Below are positions 54,357-63,169 of a stretch of 64,000 nt of DNA, in pieces. The translations under genes were made by a program, and so were the position numbers. The notes under the pieces are model-generated. The model had not been told where the DNA came from. It searched no databases and was given only the letters and a program-made list of their open reading frames with translations. The DNA comes from Lacihabitans sp. CS3-21 (lineage in GTDB: Bacteria > Bacteroidota > Bacteroidia > Cytophagales > Spirosomataceae): NCBI RefSeq assembly GCF_024343675.1, contig NZ_RJUD01000006.1, positions 124,001-188,000 on the forward strand, read 5' to 3'. Position 1 is the stretch's first letter. Every line of letters starts with the position of its first letter.

Positions 54357-54499
54357 TTACCTCTGTAATTATTTAAAACTTAATTCCTTGCCAATAAGTG
54401 GTCAAATATGAATAGCTTCGAATGAATTTCGGGGTAGTTGTTTTGTGAAGATTTTAAAGGACATTGATGGGCTCAAACTACAATTTCGAGTTGAAAAAA

Positions 54500-55615
54500 T
54501 CATTTCATCACACTCCCCAAATTCTCAAATAAAACTTCTAAATCTTTCTCCGAATTTCCCCAACCAAAGCTAAAACGTAAACTCGCAAATGCATCTGCCT
54601 CACTCATGCCCATTGCGGTGAGTACGTGTGATGGAAAAGTAGTGGCAGAGTTACAAGCCGAACCGTTGGAAATGGCCACTTTATAGAGTTTTCGCATTAA
54701 ATCTTCGCCATCAAAACCATCGAAACAGATATTTGAAATATTAGAAACCCGCCGAGAATTTGAAGCATTTAATTTGGTTTTTGGGTGATTTTTTAGAATT
54801 TCAGACTCTAATCTGAATTTTAGCTTTTGGCAATGAGCATTAAAAGCTGCGATTCTATTGTTTGCTAATTCCAAAGCTTTTCCCATCCCGACAATCCCAG
54901 GAATGTTCAGTGTTCCACTTCTCAAGTTACGTTGTTGGCCACCACCCAATATCTGTGGATTTACCTTTTGTGAATCATTTATCAATAAGCCACCCATACC
55001 TTTAGGGCCATAAATTTTATGAGCTGAAAAACTTAGGAAATCGATATTAGAAAAATCCATCTTAATTTTTCCAAGGGCTTGAGTAGCATCTACGTGAAGC
55101 ACAAAATCATACTTTTCTTTAAGTTTTATGATTTCCGAAATCGGATGAATCAGGCCTGTTTCGTTATTTACCCACATTATTGACACTAGGCTTTTGCCTT
55201 TTTGGAGTTCGGTTTCGAGTTCTTCCAAAGATATTTCTCCCTCTTTATTGACCTTTAAAAATGTAGTTTTTATTGACCTTTTGGCAACATCAGCAACCAC
55301 TTCGAGTGTCGCTTTATGTTCTGTTGCACAGCTAATGATTTGGTAGTTTGGATTTAATTCCAAAAAGCCTTTCAATGCCAAATTGATAGACTCTGTCGCT
55401 CCACTCGTAAATATGATTTCGTTTTTTTTACACAAAAAAGCCTTCGCAATTCGCTCTTTTGATTCGTCCACTGCCTCTTCTGCCAACCAGCCATAGGCAT
55501 GGTGTCTGCTCCCAGCATTTCCAAAGTTCTCTATGAAATAGGGCAACATTTCATTCAGCACTTCGGGTGCCAAAGGCGTAGTGGAGGCGTAATCGAGATA
55601 AATAGGCAGTGCCAT
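54500..55615 (-). CDS. Cysteine desulfurase (NifS/IscS-like, PLP-dependent)
   Basis: The 371-residue class V aminotransferase supplies sulfane sulfur for Fe-S clusters or tRNA thiolation. It starts PIYLDYASTTPLAPEVL. TEHKAT carries the PLP-stacking His100 and HVDATQALGK the Asp176. FSAHKIYGPKGMGGL carries the Schiff-base Lys200, and SNGSACNSAT the sulfur-accepting Cys321. No iscU, iscA or mnmA is adjacent, so this may be a dedicated or second copy. It is divergent from the zincin gene with a spacer of about 60 bp. Confidence 0.94.
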   Translation of the reverse strand: MALPIYLDYASTTPLAPEVLNEMLPYFIENFGNAGSRHHAYGWLAEEAVDESKERIAKAFLCKKNEIIFTSGATESINLALKGFLELNPNYQIISCATEHKATLEVVADVAKRSIKTTFLKVNKEGEISLEELETELQKGKSLVSIMWVNNETGLIHPISEIIKLKEKYDFVLHVDATQALGKIKMDFSNIDFLSFSAHKIYGPKGMGGLLINDSQKVNPQILGGGQQRNLRSGTLNIPGIVGMGKALELANNRIAAFNAHCQKLKFRLESEILKNHPKTKLNASNSRRVSNISNICFDGFDGEDLMRKLYKVAISNGSACNSATTFPSHVLTAMGMSEADAFASLRFSFGWGNSEKDLEVLFENLGSVMK

Positions 55616-55676
55616 TAGTAATTTTTTTTAATACTTCGTGAAAGTATATATATTTGAAAAATATAAAAACTATTCC

Positions 55677-57023
55677 ATGAAAAAACTGCTACTCTTTGCT
55701 ACATGCATCATATTTCAAAACACTTATTCACAATCTTCTAAGGTTTTTACAGAAGATATAGATAGATTTTGGGTGGCTTATGACAGTGTGACAAAAATCA
55801 AAGACATACAAAAGCAAACTGAAGTTTTGCAAAAAATGTATATTGACAAAGGTACTATTGGATTGAAAGCTTTTATGGAAGAAAGGCAATTTAAGGCTTC
55901 CGATTTGGTAGAACAAATTAATGCGTTTCCTAAGTTCTGGAACACCGTAAGGCCTAGAACCTTGCTAGTAAAGACAAAAATACATGAGATGCAGCAATCC
56001 ATCGATAATCTCAAGAAACAATATCCAGATTTGAAAGAGTCTGCTATGTATTTTACTATTGGAGCTCTAAAGTCTGGAGGTACGGTACAAGCTAATAAAG
56101 TTTTGATTGGTTCAGAGATAGCCTTGGGAGATCAATCTGTTGATGTAACTGAGTTTTCTGACAATTGGCTCAGAGATATTTTTGCGTTCGCTGATGACGA
56201 CCGCCTTGTGGCTCTGAATGTTCATGAATACATCCATACACAACAAAATGTGGATGAAAGAAAGGCAAATTTACTGGGTAATGTAATAGCCGAAGGTGCT
56301 TGTGATTTTGTAGCTGAATTGATTACCAAAAAACCTTACAAAGCGAATTATTTGGATTATTATCCCAAACATGAATTAGAGATTTGGAGCGTTTTTAATA
56401 ATCAAATGTACGGTTTGGCAAAGTCCGATTGGCTTGGTACTGGAGGAAATCCCAATTTACCCTGCTCTGATTTGGGTTATGCTGTTGGTTATAGCATCTG
56501 CAAGCATTTTTATGAAAACGCTAAAAATAAGCCTTTGGCTTTAAAACAGATAATTGAGGGCCAGTGGGATGATGCAACATTCTCTTCTACATTTCTAGAC
56601 AATTCTGGATATTTGGATTATCTAAAAAAGAGAGGCTTTGAACCCTCAAAAGCTGAAAATATAGAAGGCTATAAATTAGAAAATGACCGTATAAAATTTG
56701 TCTTTAAATCTCAGCCCAACATAGTTGCTTTTGGAAATAACGGCATGGTGATTTATAAAGCCTCTGATTTTGAAAATATAAAAAATGTAAACATTGCAGG
56801 AGATTTTAATGGCTGGAATAAAGAATCCGAAGCCTACAAAATGAAGAGAATATCTACGGATGTTTTTGAGTTAGAACTCCCAATCACCGAGATTTTAAAA
56901 AAGGGAGAAAGAAAATATTTTAAGTTTGTAATAAATGGTCAAAACTGGGTGGAACCGCAGTTTAAAACCACTAACAAAGGCTCTGCAGATGGCGGAAGTA
57001 CAAATTTGTTTGTTATAAATTAG
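55677..57023 (+). CDS. Exported zincin metalloprotease-like protein fused to a glycogen-binding-like E-set
   Basis: The 448-residue protein has a signal peptide (MKKLLLFATCIIFQNTYSQ). A gluzincin/DUF2268-like core carries HEYIH (residues 183-187 from this start) and, about 20 residues on, AEGACDFVAEL, whose Glu206 can be the third zinc ligand. A C-terminal CBM48/AMPK-beta-type E-set lies at about 342-448 (NVNIAGDFNGWNKESEAYKM, ERKYFKFVINGQNWVEPQF). Protease plus carbohydrate-binding-like module is unusual. A -7-like TATATTTG (55649-55656) supports ATG 55677 over an ATG-less extension to 55638. Confidence 0.8.
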   Translation: MKKLLLFATCIIFQNTYSQSSKVFTEDIDRFWVAYDSVTKIKDIQKQTEVLQKMYIDKGTIGLKAFMEERQFKASDLVEQINAFPKFWNTVRPRTLLVKTKIHEMQQSIDNLKKQYPDLKESAMYFTIGALKSGGTVQANKVLIGSEIALGDQSVDVTEFSDNWLRDIFAFADDDRLVALNVHEYIHTQQNVDERKANLLGNVIAEGACDFVAELITKKPYKANYLDYYPKHELEIWSVFNNQMYGLAKSDWLGTGGNPNLPCSDLGYAVGYSICKHFYENAKNKPLALKQIIEGQWDDATFSSTFLDNSGYLDYLKKRGFEPSKAENIEGYKLENDRIKFVFKSQPNIVAFGNNGMVIYKASDFENIKNVNIAGDFNGWNKESEAYKMKRISTDVFELELPITEILKKGERKYFKFVINGQNWVEPQFKTTNKGSADGGSTNLFVIN

Positions 57024-57024
57024 A

Positions 57025-57135
57025 CTATTTCGGCACCGATTGCGAATAATAAACCACAATCAGATAGAAAAATAGAATCAAAAAGCCCCAGTCTTTTATG
57101 AAACCAAAGAAGTCTTTGTTTTTGAGATTTTGCAT
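57025..57135 (-). CDS. Very small membrane protein (36 aa)
   Basis: A 36-codon frame starts MQNLKNKDFFGFIKDWGFL, with one strong membrane span (about residues 18-30, LILFFYLIVVYYS) and a short polar tail ending SVPK. Its TAG is one base from the stop of the convergent zincin gene. The clean composition (charged N-terminus, one helix, tail) is very unlike random sequence. No family is known to me. Confidence 0.5.
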   Translation of the reverse strand: MQNLKNKDFFGFIKDWGFLILFFYLIVVYYSQSVPK

Positions 57136-57298
57136 TGCCAAAATTTTCTTACAAAATTCTTATTCTGATGTTTTCTGTATATTATCTCAAAGTCAATTTT
57201 TTGTTAAAAAGAATATATTCATTTAGAATTGTTTTAAATGAAATTAGCTCAAGGTTTTGTTTCTTTACAAGCAATTACAAGATTTTATTTAACCTTTT

Positions 57299-58288
57299 AT
57301 GCTGAAATACTCTTTTACAACCATACTTCTGTGCTTCTTTCTAAATACCAATGCACAAAAAACCGAAATCCTTACCAACCCAATTCTACAGAATGGTGCC
57401 GATCCCTGGGTAGTCACTGATGGCGATACATTTCATTATTGCTATGTAAGAAAAGACACCGTTTTTCTAAAATCAGTGAAGCGAATTTCTGAACTCGTAA
57501 ATGCCAATGAAAGAATCATTTGGATTCCGGAAAAAGGAACAGCTTACTCAAAAGAAGTTTGGGCTCCCGAATTGCATTTTCTAGAAGGCCGATGGTATAT
57601 ATATGTAGCGGCAGATGACGGCAAAAACGAAAATCACCGCATGTATGTGCTATCTACTTCTGGAGCGAATATCAATGAGAAATTTAGCTTCATTGGCAAA
57701 ATAAGCGATAAATCAGGCAAATGGGCGATTGATGGCTCGCCGTTTAAATACAAAGGAAAACGCTACTTTATTTGGAGTGGCTGGGAAGGCGAGCAAAACG
57801 TGCAACAAAATATTTATATTGCCGAAATGGACAGCCCATTAAGTATCAAGTCCGAACGTGTCTTAATATCGCGGCCTGATTATGATTGGGAAAAACGAGG
57901 CTCCAGCAAAGACTTGCCGACCATCAACGAAGGCCCTGAAATTTTAGAAAAAAATGGAAAGTTATTTCTAATTTATTCGGCAGCTGGTAGTTGGTCGGAT
58001 TATTATTGTTTGGGTATGTTGGAGTTTACTGGCGAAAATCCTTTGTTGGCCTCATCATGGACCAAAAGCCCAAAACCAGTTTTTGAGAGCAATGATGCCG
58101 TGACCAGCCCTGGTCATGCTTCTTTTATTCAGATTAAAAATAAAGATTTTATCGTTTATCATTCGGCTCGCAAGAAGGGTGCGGGGTGGAATCGCCAAGT
58201 GAATATTCAGCCTTTTGCTTGGAAAAATGGTAAGCCCGATTTCGGAATGCCTATGCCTTATGGAAGAAGTATTAAGATAAAGTACTAA
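57299..58288 (+). CDS. GH43-family glycoside hydrolase, exported
   Basis: The 329-residue five-bladed beta-propeller enzyme has a signal peptide ending FFLNTNAQ. Its three catalytic acids are in QNGADPWVV (Asp35, base), KWAIDGSPFK (Asp145) and TINEGPEIL (Glu211, acid). SPGHASFIQ and YHSARKKGAGWNRQVNIQPF are typical of the arabinan/arabinofuranosidase-like GH43 subgroups. It probably trims arabinose or xylose side chains. No accessory domain or type IX sorting signal is visible. It is a single gene; the spacer 57136-57298 shows nothing clear. Confidence 0.92.
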   Translation: MLKYSFTTILLCFFLNTNAQKTEILTNPILQNGADPWVVTDGDTFHYCYVRKDTVFLKSVKRISELVNANERIIWIPEKGTAYSKEVWAPELHFLEGRWYIYVAADDGKNENHRMYVLSTSGANINEKFSFIGKISDKSGKWAIDGSPFKYKGKRYFIWSGWEGEQNVQQNIYIAEMDSPLSIKSERVLISRPDYDWEKRGSSKDLPTINEGPEILEKNGKLFLIYSAAGSWSDYYCLGMLEFTGENPLLASSWTKSPKPVFESNDAVTSPGHASFIQIKNKDFIVYHSARKKGAGWNRQVNIQPFAWKNGKPDFGMPMPYGRSIKIKY

Positions 58289-58327
58289 AGTTGGTTTATT
58301 TTGTTGGGTAGAAACTACAGCAGACTT

Positions 58328-58633
58328 TTAACCCAAGAAAACGCTTTTCTTAGCAATAACTGGACTTTCATATTTAAAAGTACCGAATTCAATTTCTAAA
58401 ATGTTTCTTTTAACAGCCTTAACAGTTTTTACTTTTTTTGCTCTTTTGGTTGGAGGAGTTGAAAAACTAAAGACAGGAATCAACAAAAACAAAGACAAAA
58501 TAAATAGCCTTTGATTTCTCAAATTGAAGACATTTGAGATAATAGTATATTTTTGAGATTTAGATTTTGAAAGAACACTAGATTTATCTGATGCTTTTTC
58601 TTTTCCTGACATTTTTAAAACTGACAATTCCAT
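58328..58633 (-). CDS. Small membrane protein (101 aa), probably FNR-regulated
   Basis: I do not recognise a family. The N-terminal third is polar and Ser/Lys-rich (KEKASDKSSVLSKSKSQKY). One membrane span lies at about 43-60 (LFILSLFLLIPVFSFSTPP), followed by a basic stretch (TKRAKKVKTVKAVKRN) and a short tail. AAAAGGAAG sits about 5 bases before the ATG, an unusually strong Shine-Dalgarno for this phylum. The promoter with two FNR-type palindromes directly upstream makes a real gene likely and suggests expression tied to oxygen or nitric oxide. Confidence 0.6.
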   Translation of the reverse strand: MELSVLKMSGKEKASDKSSVLSKSKSQKYTIISNVFNLRNQRLFILSLFLLIPVFSFSTPPTKRAKKVKTVKAVKRNILEIEFGTFKYESPVIAKKSVFLG

Positions 58634-58672
58634 TTTACTTCCTTTTATTATGAATAGATTCGGTAGAGTGTT

Positions 58673-58756
58673 AATTGATATAAATCAATTGCAAAGCTAA
58701 AGCATTTTTTTTAAAAAACAAGAATTTTTTTATTCATAAATTGATATATATCAATT
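58673..58756 (-). promoter_or_regulatory. Promoter flanked by two perfect FNR/CRP-type boxes
   Basis: Two palindromes, AATTGAT-ATAA-ATCAATT (58673-58690) and AATTGAT-ATAT-ATCAATT (58739-58756), each contain the perfect FNR consensus TTGAT-N4-ATCAA. Between them on the minus strand lie TTG (58721-58719), 19 bp, and TAGCTTTG (58699-58692). With a start near 58685, the distal box is centred about -62 (class I activator position) and the proximal box about +4 (repressor position). Confidence 0.7.
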
Positions 58757-59129
58757 AGTTATGATTAGACTATCTATTTGCTATCAAATAGGTTAACTTA
58801 GCTTTATATCCACAGGATAATTTTTTGAAAAAATCATATTTTATTATCTAACGGATACAAAAAATACAGTTAGAAATAAAATCTGCCACATATAAATATT
58901 GAAAAATTGGAGTTTTTTGAAAATATTGGGTTTTTAACCAAGTGTAGAATTAGAAGTTTCGTCTTTAAATCAACTTTGAGATCATCTTTGACAGGTGTTT
59001 TTGTAAAATTTGTATTTTTTTTATTTGATTAACCTTTTTGTAATAGCTAACTATAGCCAGTGTCAAATGAAACAGCGGTCTCTAATAAGGTGTTGTATTC
59101 CCTCCATCTTTAGATGAAATTTATGAAAC

Positions 59130-59151
59130 GGTCAGACCGATAGGTCGGACC
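59130..59151. repeat. Tandem GGTCnGACC palindromes
   Basis: Two 9-bp palindromes, GGTCAGACC and GGTCGGACC, are separated by GATA. It is GC-rich against a very AT-rich background, as is typical of interspersed REP-like elements. Confidence 0.55.
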
Positions 59152-59256
59152 TGCAAATACGCCCCTAAAATCAAAAGAAATTTAAATTCTAAATTTCTTT
59201 CAGCATCCTTAAAGCCAGTGCCAATAGATACCCATGATTCAATATATTATAATCAT

Positions 59257-59450
59257 TTGTCTTATGCTTTAGCAGGAGGCATCATATTTAAGAAGACAAA
59301 TTATGCTTTAGCAATAAATATAAAAGCTTTAACATTTCGACTAAAGTCAAAAAAGGAATTTCTCTCTCAGCATCCACAGGCTAAAGCCTGTGGCAATTGA
59401 AAACATTGTCTCAAAGCTTGATAATGAATTGCCTCCTGCTTTAGCTGGAG
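59257..59450. repeat. Cluster of REP-like palindromes around a GCTTTAGC core
   Basis: At least three related elements are present. A degenerate palindrome ends GCTTTAGCAGGAGGC (59265-59280). A perfect 9-bp-arm hairpin CCACAGGCT-AA-AGCCTGTGG lies at 59374-59393. CTCCTGCT-TT-AGCTGGAG (one mismatch) lies at 59433-59450. Another weak copy (ATGCTTTAGCA) lies near 59303. Shared flanks (CAATTG, GAATTG) suggest one family of short interspersed repeats; no transposase gene is nearby. Confidence 0.6.
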
Positions 59451-59691
59451 AATGAGAATTTAAGATGTCTAATTAGATTTTAGCCACAACTTTCAGAAGA
59501 TATATTTTTTGTTTTTTGGACTCTCTAATGGGTTTCTATTTGAAGTTTAAAACCTTACTCGAATTCTTTGAATAAAATTTGAAATTGGCTGGAGAGAGGG
59601 AAGTGCAATGAAGATGTTAGATTTCATTTTACTAAACTATTTTGGAGGATTTTATTAATTTTGAAAAACTTTTGTTAGAATTAATAACCCT

Positions 59692-61374
59692 ATGAATTCA
59701 ACTATCTTAAAAGCAATAACAATTTGCCTTTTCCTAAGCTCTAACTTGTATGGCCAAACTCTTCCACCACCGCCCGATGATTTACCGCCATTAAATAGTT
59801 CTAAAGACAAATCGGATATGTTTAAACTAACCGAAAAGGAATTGGAAAATGCAATGCTAAATTCATATACGTCTGATGAAGACAAAATATATACTAAAAA
59901 TGGATTAAAAATATTTGGGAAACAATCATATTATAAGCTTCGAGCAGCAACAATCAATAATAAGCTTGGATTCGTAAACTACATGGATTCTTTAGTTATA
60001 CCTGCCATTTTCGACATCCCAAAAGAAAAATTAAATAGAGACTTTTTTCCTTATTCCAAAGGTTTATCAATCCTTTCGAAAAGTGGGAAATTTGGATGTT
60101 TAGATATCTATAACAACGAGATAATACCCTTCAAATATGACAAAATAGAAAGAAATTTCAGTTATCTAATATCTTCAAAAGGGCAAAATTACGAAATCTA
60201 TGATGATTTTGGAAACTTGCTATTTAGTGACCAATTTCAAGAATTAAAAAGATTACTTATTAATATGAATGGCTTGCCAACAAATATTTATTTGTTTAAA
60301 AAAGAGAATAGTTATGGTGTTATTGATTATTTAGGTAAAACATTAATCAAAAGTAAATACGATAATCTTGACCTAATAGTAGATTCAAAGCTATCTGGGC
60401 TTTTTATCACCTACGGAGAGAGAAAATCAAAAATTATTGATTTAAATGAAAAAGTAGTGGTAGAATCTAAGGATTCAATTGTTCAAAACTTTGGTAAATT
60501 TTGGGGAGTAAAAGTTAGCGGCAAAATTGGCCTAATTAACGAAAAAGGGAATTTAATTCTTGAACCCAAATACGATTTCATTTATTTGTGGGATTATTTA
60601 CAAACAAATGAAAATAATCCGAAATTGAAAATAGTTGATAATAAAAAAGTCGGCTTGTATGATTGCTTATTTGAAAAGATAATAATTTCACCGACCTATG
60701 AACATATTGAGACTATTGGGACCGAATATTTTATGGGAATTTTGAATAATAGATATTTTCTTATGAAAAATTCGAAAGTCATAAACCCTGCTGGTGAAAA
60801 AGAAATATTTAGATTAAGCGATGCAAATATTCCCTACGACGAAAACAAAATAAAAGATATTTTTTTATTTAGAAATAATCAGAATAAAATTGGAATTTAT
60901 AGTGGAAAACTAGATTCCTTAATTGTTCCACAAATTTATGATGTCATTAAAGGAGTAACTGAGAGCCTTTTCATTACTCAAACTAATGGAAGATTTGGTA
61001 TTTTGAATGATAAGAATGAAATTATTCTCCCAAATAAATATACAAATATTTCCAAATTATCGAACATCATTAAATCTTTTTTTATCGTAGAAAATGGCAC
61101 AAAGAAAGGTTTGGTAAACAGTAAAGGGAATGTTATTTTACCAGTTGAGTATGATAGAATTGAGTTGTTGGGTTCTTCTTCTCTAAAGATTGAGAAAGAA
61201 AATAAATTTGGAATAATGTTCATTAATATTTTTGATGACAATTATATTATAAAAACCGAAATGATTAATGAAGATATAGCCTGGACTAAAGGAACAAATG
61301 GAGAAGATAACTTTATAATTAATGGAAAGGCAAATAAAATTATTCGTAATAAATTTGTAGAAATAAAAAATTAA
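59692..61374 (+). CDS. WG-repeat protein, exported
   Basis: The 560-residue protein has a signal peptide ending SSNLYGQ and a proline-rich start (TLPPPPDDLPP). Eight or nine WG-type beta repeats of about 50 residues follow, for example GKFGCLDIYNNEIIPFKYDK, NSYGVIDYLGKTLIKSKYDN, GKIGLINEKGNLILEPKYD, GRFGILNDKNEIILPNKY and KKGLVNSKGNVILPVEYDRI. Repeat numbers 5-6 are degenerate. WG repeats are thought to make binding scaffolds; no enzyme domain is present. It is a very AT-rich single gene, possibly recently acquired. Confidence 0.85.
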   Translation: MNSTILKAITICLFLSSNLYGQTLPPPPDDLPPLNSSKDKSDMFKLTEKELENAMLNSYTSDEDKIYTKNGLKIFGKQSYYKLRAATINNKLGFVNYMDSLVIPAIFDIPKEKLNRDFFPYSKGLSILSKSGKFGCLDIYNNEIIPFKYDKIERNFSYLISSKGQNYEIYDDFGNLLFSDQFQELKRLLINMNGLPTNIYLFKKENSYGVIDYLGKTLIKSKYDNLDLIVDSKLSGLFITYGERKSKIIDLNEKVVVESKDSIVQNFGKFWGVKVSGKIGLINEKGNLILEPKYDFIYLWDYLQTNENNPKLKIVDNKKVGLYDCLFEKIIISPTYEHIETIGTEYFMGILNNRYFLMKNSKVINPAGEKEIFRLSDANIPYDENKIKDIFLFRNNQNKIGIYSGKLDSLIVPQIYDVIKGVTESLFITQTNGRFGILNDKNEIILPNKYTNISKLSNIIKSFFIVENGTKKGLVNSKGNVILPVEYDRIELLGSSSLKIEKENKFGIMFINIFDDNYIIKTEMINEDIAWTKGTNGEDNFIINGKANKIIRNKFVEIKN

Positions 61375-61404
61375 TTAACACGTGATTAGTTAAAGTTCGA
61401 ATAC

Positions 61405-61438
61405 AAAAAAACACCCCAAAGCCAAGCTCTGAGGTGTT
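61405..61438 (-). terminator. Terminator of the GMC oxidoreductase operon
   Basis: A 13-bp stem with two mismatches (61410-61422 with 61426-61438) has a 3-base loop and is followed on the minus strand by seven T. Confidence 0.75.
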
Positions 61439-61460
61439 GCAAAAAAATCTAAATCTTAGC

Positions 61461-63167
61461 CTACAAATTCTTCTTCCGCATCTCCTTCACCGCATAATCA
61501 ACTGCTCTGGCCGAGAAGGCCATGTAGGTCAGTGAAGGGTTTTGGGTAGAGGTGGAGGTCATACAGGCACCGTCGGTCACGAAAACGTTTTTGCAGGCGT
61601 GTAGCTGGTTAAAGCCGTTCAGCATCGAGGTTTTTGGGTCTTTACCCATTCTTACGCCGCCCATTTCATGTATGTCAAGGCCAGCAGGCTGTTTGCTGTC
61701 GTTGGCTCTGATGTTGGTAAAGCCCGCCATCGTAAACATCTCTGTCATCTGGTCTATGTAGTCTTTCACCATTTTTTCGTCGTTGTTGTCGTAGTCTACC
61801 GATATACGTAGCTGCGGCATGCCAAATGGATCCTTGAGGTTTTTGTCCAGAGCCACAAAATTGCTTTCTTTCGGTATGGTTTCGCCCATCATGTGCGAGC
61901 CTACGCTCCAGTTGCCATATTCTCTCTTGGCCAAATTGTCCTTCAGTGTTTCGCCCAAGCCTTCGTTTTTGTTCCACGACATACGGTTGGCTCCAAAACC
62001 CGCCGCATATCCTCTCAAAAAGTCGGTTTCCTGTTTCAGTACGTTTCTGAACCTCGGTATATACGGGCTATTTGGGCGTTTTCCTTCAGTTGTTTTGTCC
62101 AAAAATCCTTCGTATTCGCCCGATACTCTGGCTCTGTAATTATGAAAAGCTACGTATTTGCCCAACACGCCCGAGTCGTTGCCGAGGCCGTTCGGGAAAC
62201 GTGCCGAGGTGGAGTTCAACAATATCAGGTTGGTATTGATGGCTGCCGCATTTACAAATATTATCTTGGCATAATATTCCGTCATTTCCTTGGTGTTGGC
62301 GTCTATCACCCTCACGCCGGTGGCTTTGCCCAGTTTGTCGTCGTAAATGATCGAATGCACTACACTGTCAGGCCTTAGCGTCATTTTGCCTGTTTTCATG
62401 GCCCACGGAATGGTGGAGGCATTGCTGCTGAAATATCCACCATAAGGGCAGCCTCGCTCGCAAATAGTACGGTTTTGGCATTGGGCACGGCCTTGGTCAA
62501 AGTGTATCTGGTTCGGCTTGGTCAAGTGAGCAGCTCGGCCAATGATTACATGGCGGTCTTTACCATATTTTTGGGCTACTTTTTGGCTGAAATAATCCTC
62601 TACGCAGTTCATTTCATGCGGTGGCAAAAACTCGCCGTCGGGCAAGGTGTCTAGGCCGTCTTTGTTGCCCGATATCCCCGCAAATTTCTCCACGTGGCTA
62701 TACCAAGGGGCCATTTCGTCATACGTCACGGGCCATTCTACAGCAAAACCATCGCGAGCTGGTCCTTCAAAATCATACTTGCTCCAGCGTTGCGTCTGAC
62801 GAGCCCACAGCAGCGATTTTCCGCCCACTTGGTAGCCTCTGATCCAGTCGAAGGGCTTTTCTTGTACATAGGGATGCTCTTTGTCTTTCACAAAAAACTG
62901 CGTAGTGCCTTCATAAAAAGCATAGCATTTGCTGATGATGGGGTTCTCTTTCTTGAAGTCGTGGTTCAACTGTCCACGGTGCTCAAACTCCCACGGCTGG
63001 GTCATGGTAGTTGGATAATCCACAATATGTTTTACATCACGGCCACGTTCCAACACCAAGGTTTTTAGGCCTTTTTCGCACAATTCTTTGGCAGACCAGC
63101 CGCCGCTTATTCCTGAGCCAACTACTATGGCGTCAAAAGTTCTTTTCTTCTTATCTGGTACAAACAT
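61461..63167 (-). CDS. GMC oxidoreductase, probable glycoside 3-dehydrogenase large subunit
   Basis: The 568-residue flavoprotein has an FAD-binding start (FDAIVVGSGISGGWSAKELCEKG), VGGKSLLWARQTQRW, and the C-terminal GMC half (DIHEMGGVRMGKDPKTSMLN, FVTDGACMTSTSTQNPSLTYMAFSARA). Three cysteines at about 230, 236 and 240 (CQNRTICERGC) have the CX5CX3C spacing that holds the 3Fe-4S cluster in FAD-glucose dehydrogenases. It starts 2 bp after the stop of the Tat-exported small subunit, with which it would be co-exported. With a DUF1080 gene facing the operon, oxidation of glycosides at C3 is the best guess. ATG 63167 was chosen over GTG 63191. Confidence 0.88.
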   Translation of the reverse strand: MFVPDKKKRTFDAIVVGSGISGGWSAKELCEKGLKTLVLERGRDVKHIVDYPTTMTQPWEFEHRGQLNHDFKKENPIISKCYAFYEGTTQFFVKDKEHPYVQEKPFDWIRGYQVGGKSLLWARQTQRWSKYDFEGPARDGFAVEWPVTYDEMAPWYSHVEKFAGISGNKDGLDTLPDGEFLPPHEMNCVEDYFSQKVAQKYGKDRHVIIGRAAHLTKPNQIHFDQGRAQCQNRTICERGCPYGGYFSSNASTIPWAMKTGKMTLRPDSVVHSIIYDDKLGKATGVRVIDANTKEMTEYYAKIIFVNAAAINTNLILLNSTSARFPNGLGNDSGVLGKYVAFHNYRARVSGEYEGFLDKTTEGKRPNSPYIPRFRNVLKQETDFLRGYAAGFGANRMSWNKNEGLGETLKDNLAKREYGNWSVGSHMMGETIPKESNFVALDKNLKDPFGMPQLRISVDYDNNDEKMVKDYIDQMTEMFTMAGFTNIRANDSKQPAGLDIHEMGGVRMGKDPKTSMLNGFNQLHACKNVFVTDGACMTSTSTQNPSLTYMAFSARAVDYAVKEMRKKNL

Positions 63168-63169
63168 GG

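Larger units (their letters stand above)
58757..59655. other. Gene-free region of about 0.9 kb with palindromic repeats
   Basis: No credible coding frame is present. The first part is plain AT-rich DNA; from about 59130 there are REP-like palindromes, listed separately. The last part leads to a -7-like TAATTTTG (59656-59663) before the WG-repeat gene. Confidence 0.6.

Noticed and set aside
29368-58288. Type IX secretion C-terminal sorting domains on the secreted hydrolases
   Set aside because: The C-termini of the GH67, GH97, GH43 and esterase proteins show none of the usual beta-sandwich sorting-domain motifs.
36546-58288. A single xylan or starch utilisation locus
   Set aside because: The glycoside hydrolases, SusCD and receptors lie in separate transcription units on both strands with unrelated genes between; only a loose cluster is supported.
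59218-59400. 60-codon plus-strand frame
   Set aside because: It is made of REP-like palindromes read through by chance.
61893-62378. 161-codon plus-strand frame
   Set aside because: Antisense to the GMC oxidoreductase gene, which has full family motifs.
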